64,000 nt of DNA from Chionoecetes opilio (lineage: Eukaryota; Arthropoda; Malacostraca; Decapoda; Majidae), in contig JACEEZ010003549.1 in the NCBI GenBank assembly GCA_016584305.1, positions 50,001 to 114,000 on the forward strand, read 5' to 3'. Of the stretch, positions 57,856-64,000 are shown one piece after another; the first letter of the stretch is position 1; the number at the start of each line of letters is the position of its first letter. Made by a program: the position numbers and the translations under genes. Under the pieces are notes generated by a model. The model was given only the letters and a program-made list of their open reading frames with translations, was not told the origin of the DNA and did not search any database.

Positions 57856-58139
57856 ACATAGGATTACATAGGGGGAAACCCAAAACCCCCAGGAGACCTA
57901 GGGGGCCCAATAGCGGGGGTTTTCTGCTGAACTACATATTTACAAATTATCAATACTTGAAAAAAAAACATTTTGGAAAAATGATCCCAATGTCCCTAAA
58001 GAGGATGGGGAACATGGAAATTTCAAGGGCAGAATGTTTAGGTATTAAAAAATTTAAAAACTAAAAAACTCCCAAATACCACTACAACAATTTCGATAGG
58101 GGGGAAATAATACGAATTCGCATTTTCCCCAATACCCTT

Positions 58140-60255
58140 TTATTTACCCGTGCGCGTCAAGTCTGTTTTGAATGTAGTTATTGGTTTGGGTCCCCACAAA
58201 ATTTGGGGTAAATTGTTTTCCAAACGGGTCAACGACTCTACATTGAATAATTTTTCGGAGACGGGGATGCAACGTTGACCCTTTAGTTTTAAAAACCCTT
58301 ATTTCTTGTTTTCATTGAGTTTAAAGCTCGGAAAAGGTCCCCTTTATTAATGCATCAAAACCTTTTAGGATCTTAAAGGTTCTATAAAATCCCCCCGGAT
58401 TCCCGATCCCTTTAAAGGAAAAAAATATTAAGTTTCCGCAGTCTTCTTCATAAGAGAATTTCGCAGAGATGGGGAAATTTTTTGGGGTCTTCTTTTCACT
58501 GATTCCAATTTGGCCCTTTAAACTTTTTCGAAACAGGGGGACCGAAGTGAAAAGGCAATTCCAAGTGCGGACTAACCCAAAGGGCGTGTATAATTGTTTT
58601 TCATTTCCCTTTGGAGTTTTTGTTTAAAAATTTAAGGGTTTTTAAAAGGGCCCAAAAACATTAATTTTCCTTTTTTTTGGGAAACTAGGCAAGCGAACGG
58701 GTTTTTAGATCATTTTGATTTATGACAAACCCAGACCTTTTCCTGCTTTACTTAGGGGTTTAAAGATTTATTTTGCATTTGATAGTTAAAATTTGAGGTT
58801 TTTTCGTGCCTATAGGAAATTTCTTACATTTATCGAAATGAATTGAATAGATTTATCAAATTTCCCAAAAAATTTGTTTGTCGAGACACTTGGGAGAGCG
58901 CAGTTTTTTCTGGGAATGCTTTACCGTTTAATTTTGGGGTCACTGCAAAATTTTTTATATTTTAGATACAAGGGCCCCCAGGCCCGATCGTTTTATATAT
59001 AAACAGAAAAGGTAGGGGCCCCAAAACCGAGCCCTGAGGCACCCCCCCTATGACATCAACCAATCAGATGGGTCACCATTTTTAATACCCGTTTTTACGA
59101 TTTTGGCCCCAACGCCCAAACCCTGAACATAATTTCTCTTTCCCATGATGTGCCCCTTTGCTTGGTCAAAAAGTTTGCTTTTGTGGGAAATGTATCGAAA
59201 AGGGTTTTTGAAAACAAGGTTATTTAAACCGAGGGAATTTTAAACGTCCAGTTTTAATAAATGACATTAAAAAAAAACCCGTAGGTTTTTTAAGGGAGGA
59301 TCCCCCTTATTTTGAAAAACCAGCTGGGGAGTTTTTGTATAGAGTTATTTTTATTTGAGAAAAGACACTATTTTTTCCCGCCAAAAATTTTCTCAAAAGG
59401 GTTTTAAAAATCACGGGCGTTAGCCTTAAATTTGGGGGAAAATTACTTTCGGGCTCTTACTCCCTTTCTTGAATATCGGTGTAGATTAGTAATTTCCACA
59501 TAAAAGGAAAAATTTTTTTTCCCCCAGCGGGTTTATTGAAAAAAAATTTTAATGGGAAACGAAAGTTGGAAATGGACATTTGCGAAGTAGTCGCGGCGGG
59601 GGAAATTTTGTCCCCCCCCACGGATTTTGCCCGGGTCAAGTTTCAGCAAATATTTGATATTTCGTCACTGTTACTTCCTAAATTCCAGTCTTCCCTTTTT
59701 GAGTCCTGCATACTGTTTACTGGTTTTGGTAATGGGGTTTCGTCTTTTTTAATAAAAAACCGATTAAAGTATTCTGAGTACGAAAAGCCATAATCTTATT
59801 ATCATTTTCCCAAAATATTATTTTTTCTTTTAGTGGGCCAATTTCTTGTTTTTTTACCGGGTTTTTTTACTTCGAACGTATTGAAAGAACCTTTTTGGGT
59901 TGATTTGGGGTTCCTTTTCAATTTTTTCTTCATACCGCGCTTTTTTTGACTTAATTGTCCTTTTCAGCGGGCGTTTGGGCGTCATTGTATTTTCTAGAAT
60001 GGAGTTCGCATTTTATTTGTTTTGGGAAACTTTTTTACGCTCGGGCTTTTGCCCAAAGATTTGTTTGGATCTCATATTCAACCAAAAAGGGGGGCCCGTT
60101 TTTTGTTATTCAAAAAGGTTTTTTTACCATGGGAAAAAGTTTTTTCCCCCACCCATTTGGGGTTTTTTAGTGAAACATTCACATGGTTTTTGGGCGTTTT
60201 TACCCCTTTAGTAGGGCAATCCATTTTAAAATTTGTTAGTACCTGTGATTTCTTT
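58140..60255 (-). mobile_element. CR1-like LINE copy 2, homopolymer-corrupted
   Basis: Collinear with copy 1: shared markers GCGTCAAGTCTGTTTT (58155), TTTCGGAGAC-like, TATAAAATCCCCCC, GAGGCACCC (59035) and CCCATTTGGGG (60150) in the same order. No frame readable. RT and 3' parts only; the endonuclease-containing end of copy 1 is not matched here. Confidence 0.75.
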
Positions 60256-60430
60256 AAGGGGGAGGAGGAGGAGGAGGAGGAGAAGGAGGAGAAGGAGGAG
60301 GAGGACGAGGAGGAGGAACGCAAGGCATAGGAATGTGTGGGGACTGATGGAGAGCGAGAGTTTATGAGGGGGGAAGGGGAGAAGGAGGAGGAGGAAGGGA
60401 AGAGGGAGGCGAAGGAGGGAGGGGTGGTAG
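60256..60430. repeat. (GGA)n tract
   Basis: GGA-rich, interrupted near 60315-60370. Confidence 0.88.
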
Positions 60431-60685
60431 AGGGAGGTACCAGACAGGTGGCTACTCCTACTTTGGAAATTACAAATTCTTTTAACATATCATAACTACG
60501 CTGAAGCTCTTGAAATTGTCTCTGAAAGAGACTTTCTCTCGCTCGCGATTTCTTTGTTTTCGTACAAAGCTCCTCTGATAGCGTACAGAGCCTCCATGTA
60601 AGGGAATTAATAAAATACTGTTTTGCAAGCCTCCCCTTACACCTAAGACATGTAGTGTCTCTACTACACATGTAGTGTTTCCGCT

Positions 60686-61016
60686 ACCGCCTCCATGGGG
60701 AGGCGGTAGCAGAGTGGTTAACGTCTCCGACTGGCGTTCTCGGTGACCCGAGTTTGATCCCCGAAGAAAACCAAAAGCTTTCTGTACAGTCGAGTGGCCT
60801 AAGAACACCCACATGCCCTGTCCAGCAACTCTACCTAGGATTGCGTGTGCATCGGAGGACACAGGGGGGCGGCATGAGTCTCTAATCACAGGTGTCACTA
60901 AAAAAATCCTGCCTGCGCCACCATGAGCGAGGACCAACCGTCACACCCCTCAAGTGATTCTCCAGAGACTACCATCTGATCACTGGATCACCACTGCCTA
61001 CAGGCGCTATAGACGC

Positions 61017-61053
<37 letters not shown>
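60686..61053 (+). mobile_element. tRNA-derived SINE with poly(A), copy 2
   Basis: Plus strand. A tRNA-like head GGTAGCAGAGTGGTTAACG (A box) and CCGAGTTTGATCCCC (B box), then a body with GGCGGCATGAGTCT, AGGTGTCACTAAAAAAATCC, GCCTGCGCCACCA and CAGGCGCTATAGACGC, ending in a poly(A) of about 32 at 61022-61053. The body matches the minus-strand SINE at 44390-44868, but this copy has one tRNA head, not two. Confidence 0.85.
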
Positions 61054-61057
<4 letters not shown>

Positions 61058-61475
61058 CAAATGCAGGCATACTGGTCTGACAAAAGTTAATTTCGAAGTT
61101 TAACAAATAAATATGTATATACGTGTGAAATTTTGTTTCTGGTTTTGTCCCAACTGAGGGGGGGGGGAGGGCGCGGTTAGAGTAATCTACTTTGATTCAC
61201 GCGGTCAAAAGTCGGTCCCCTCTTTGGTCAGGGTCAGAAATGGTCAAAGTCACCCTAAGGGTCGTTATTTTCGTCCTCCGAAAATTCACTAAAGAAGGGT
61301 CAGAGTCCAAAGTTCCCTTGTCTTTGGAATATAACGTACATACAAAATGAAACGCTGGTACGAAATAAGTTCACTAAGAAGGCAAATCTTGCATGAACGT
61401 TAGTAATTACACTAGAAAAAAAAAGTAAACACCTGTTTGTAAAATGCAAGTGATAAAGTAGACGTATGGAGGAAT
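61054..61475. other. Unassigned sequence
   Basis: No gene. A G-run (GGGGGGGG) near 61159. Confidence 0.4.
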
Positions 61476-61608
61476 AGGAGGAGGAGGACCAGGACGAGGA
61501 GGCGGAGGAGGAGGAGGAGGAGGAGGAGGAGGAGGAGGAGGAGGAGGAGGAGGAGGAGAGGACGAGGAGGAGGAGGAGGAGGAGCAGGAGGACGAGGAGG
61601 AGGAGAAC
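61476..61608. repeat. (GGA)n microsatellite
   Basis: GGA trinucleotide array with a few GAC interruptions. Confidence 0.93.
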
Positions 61609-61862
61609 CTTTTTACACTTTTCAACAGGACCCAAAATAAACACTAAAATTACAATACATATCTATTATATGTCTCTCTAAAACGTACAAATAAACACTA
61701 TGACACTACAAGATGCCTAAACGAGAAATATAGCAAACAAAGCCATATTCCCATTATTTCCTAACCAATGAGTAGACGTAAACGCAGCTCCAGCAAGTTA
61801 AAGGTAAGAAAAACTTTGTTATAGTGACGTGTGTAATGGCAAAACGAGCAGAAACTAGAAGA

Positions 61863-62888
<1,026 letters not shown>

Positions 62889-63146
62889 ACATATATAAAA
62901 AAAAGGAGAGTTGCAAGGGTGAGTTCATACATGAGTTTCGACAAAGACCACAAATTTAGCCTCTAACATCTCCCTGGGGGCTTAGGGCGCTGCCCTAAGA
63001 AGTGCCGCTCGATGAAGTCTCCTATAGGGAATTAATGATTGGGAGGGGACGTGTTACTGTAATTTATTTTTTATTTACGTATCCATAAAATAGCCGGATT
63101 GGATAATGAAAAGATGAGGTTATTTTTAAGTTGCCTAGGTTTGCGT
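62889..63146. other. Unassigned sequence
   Basis: No gene or named repeat seen. Confidence 0.4.
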
Positions 63147-63284
63147 GTTGGGGTGGTGGTGGTGGTGGTTAAGGTAATTTTGGAGAACTTCTAAAGTGTA
63201 GGAGGCAGTAAGAGTTAGTGGGAAGAGGAGGAGGAGGAGGAGGAGGATTAGGAGGTGGAGGAGGAGGAGGAGGAGGAGGAGGAA
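63147..63284. repeat. (GGT)n and (GGA)n short tracts
   Basis: GGT run at about 63147-63170 and GGA run at about 63221-63284. Confidence 0.88.
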
Positions 63285-63380
63285 AGTAAAAGATCTAAAA
63301 TATTTGCTCGAATAAATCCAGCTATATCATTACTTTTTATCTTCTAACAATATACAGACTGCTTTCTAATTATCCTGCAA

Positions 63381-63453
63381 CACACAGCACACACACACAC
63401 ACACAAACATACACCCACACACACACACACACACAGACGCACACACACACACA

Positions 63454-63539
<86 letters not shown>

Positions 63540-63561
63540 ACACACACACACACACACACAC
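63381..63561. repeat. (CA)n microsatellite
   Basis: CA run with a few CGCA, GACG and CTCA interruptions. Confidence 0.95.
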
Positions 63562-64000
63562 AAAGGCAAGAATTAAACTCACCACCACCAAAATCACAGT
63601 CTTTACATTTGCGGGAGGAGTTGCCTTGCCCTTTTTTTGTCTTTGGTTCCAGGAGGTTAAACTATTTATCTGCGGTGCCTGAGTTTCCTTGCGGCATAAT
63701 TGTTCCTACGAGTTAGGGTGTGGCGGCGGCGGGCGAGGCAAAACAAAATATAAGCAACTTATAGAAAGTTAACAAAATACTGATACAAAACATAAAGAGT
63801 ATAAGACAGCAAGTTTTCGTGACTGATTATGTAGAAATGAAGGAGGAAAAGGAAATATAAAGATAAAATGTAGACATATATAAAGAAATGAGGAAGGGTG
63901 GATATGAGCATGGGGAAGAAATGTAGAAATACTCGTTCAAAGAAATGAAAGATGTAGGAAAACGTGATAAGATCTAGTAAATAGAGAGAGAGGAGAGAGA
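63562..64000. other. Unassigned sequence; GA run at window end
   Basis: No gene seen. A new GA tract begins at about 63981 and runs off the window. Confidence 0.5.

Noticed and set aside
57660..58064. 133-codon Gly/Arg-rich protein
   Set aside because: Encoded by the GGA tract with a tail of non-conserved sequence in a poor-quality region.
60690..60760. Functional tRNA gene in the plus-strand SINE
   Set aside because: It lacks a closing acceptor stem and proceeds into a SINE body with poly(A).

Overview
This window is eukaryotic, intron-age 'junk' rather than a gene neighbourhood. I found no convincing host protein-coding gene. It consists of retrotransposons, DNA-transposon relics, tRNA-derived SINEs and exceptionally long dinucleotide/trinucleotide microsatellites. 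The mix of jockey-type LINEs, Ty3/Gypsy elements, a tRNA-Val-derived SINE, a P-element/THAP9-like transposase relic and runs of (AC)n and (GA)n of 100-300 bp most resembles a decapod crustacean (crab or shrimp). That assignment is an inference from repeat style, not from a marker gene.

Layout. 1-1.6 kb: microsatellites and unassigned sequence. 1.6-7.4 kb: Ty3/Gypsy element 1 (+), with both LTRs, primer site, polypurine tract and decayed gag-protease-RT-RNaseH-integrase. 7.4-7.8 kb: (GA)n. 8.5-10.2 kb: inverted-repeat DNA elements, one with 28-bp perfect terminal inverted repeats and carrying a tRNA-Val SINE. 10.2-13.0 kb: jockey-type LINE (-). 13-14.3 kb: microsatellites. 14.5-16.2 kb: P-element-like transposase pseudogene (+). 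16.6-17.7 kb: a second tRNA-Val SINE between two (TG)n tracts, then (TC)n. 17.7-19.7 kb: unassigned.

19.7-35.3 kb is a nested stack. An old Ty3/Gypsy element 2 (-) is interrupted by a LINE (target duplication visible), by a 487-bp TTAA-flanked MITE and by a younger Ty3/Gypsy element 3 (+, 5-bp target duplication). Element 3 itself carries a second copy of the same MITE. A LINE with an RNase H domain (+) abuts the gag end of element 2.

35.3-48.6 kb: mostly unassigned sequence broken by microsatellites, minisatellites, a Tc1/mariner-like MITE, a dimeric tRNA-derived SINE, a CR1-like LINE fragment (-) and a LINE ORF1 with zinc knuckles (-). 48.8-53.1 kb: an LTR element (-) with about 900-bp LTRs sitting inside a (GA)n tract. 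53.5-60.2 kb: two diverged, homopolymer-corrupted copies of a CR1-like LINE (-), probably poor-quality assembly. 60.2-64 kb: (GGA)n, a tRNA-derived SINE with poly(A), long (GA)n and (CA)n.

The elements do not form a pathway. Their relation is historical: the insertion order can be read from which element interrupts which. Most apparent open reading frames in the window (poly-Ser/Leu, poly-Glu/Arg, poly-Val/Cys) are translations of microsatellites.
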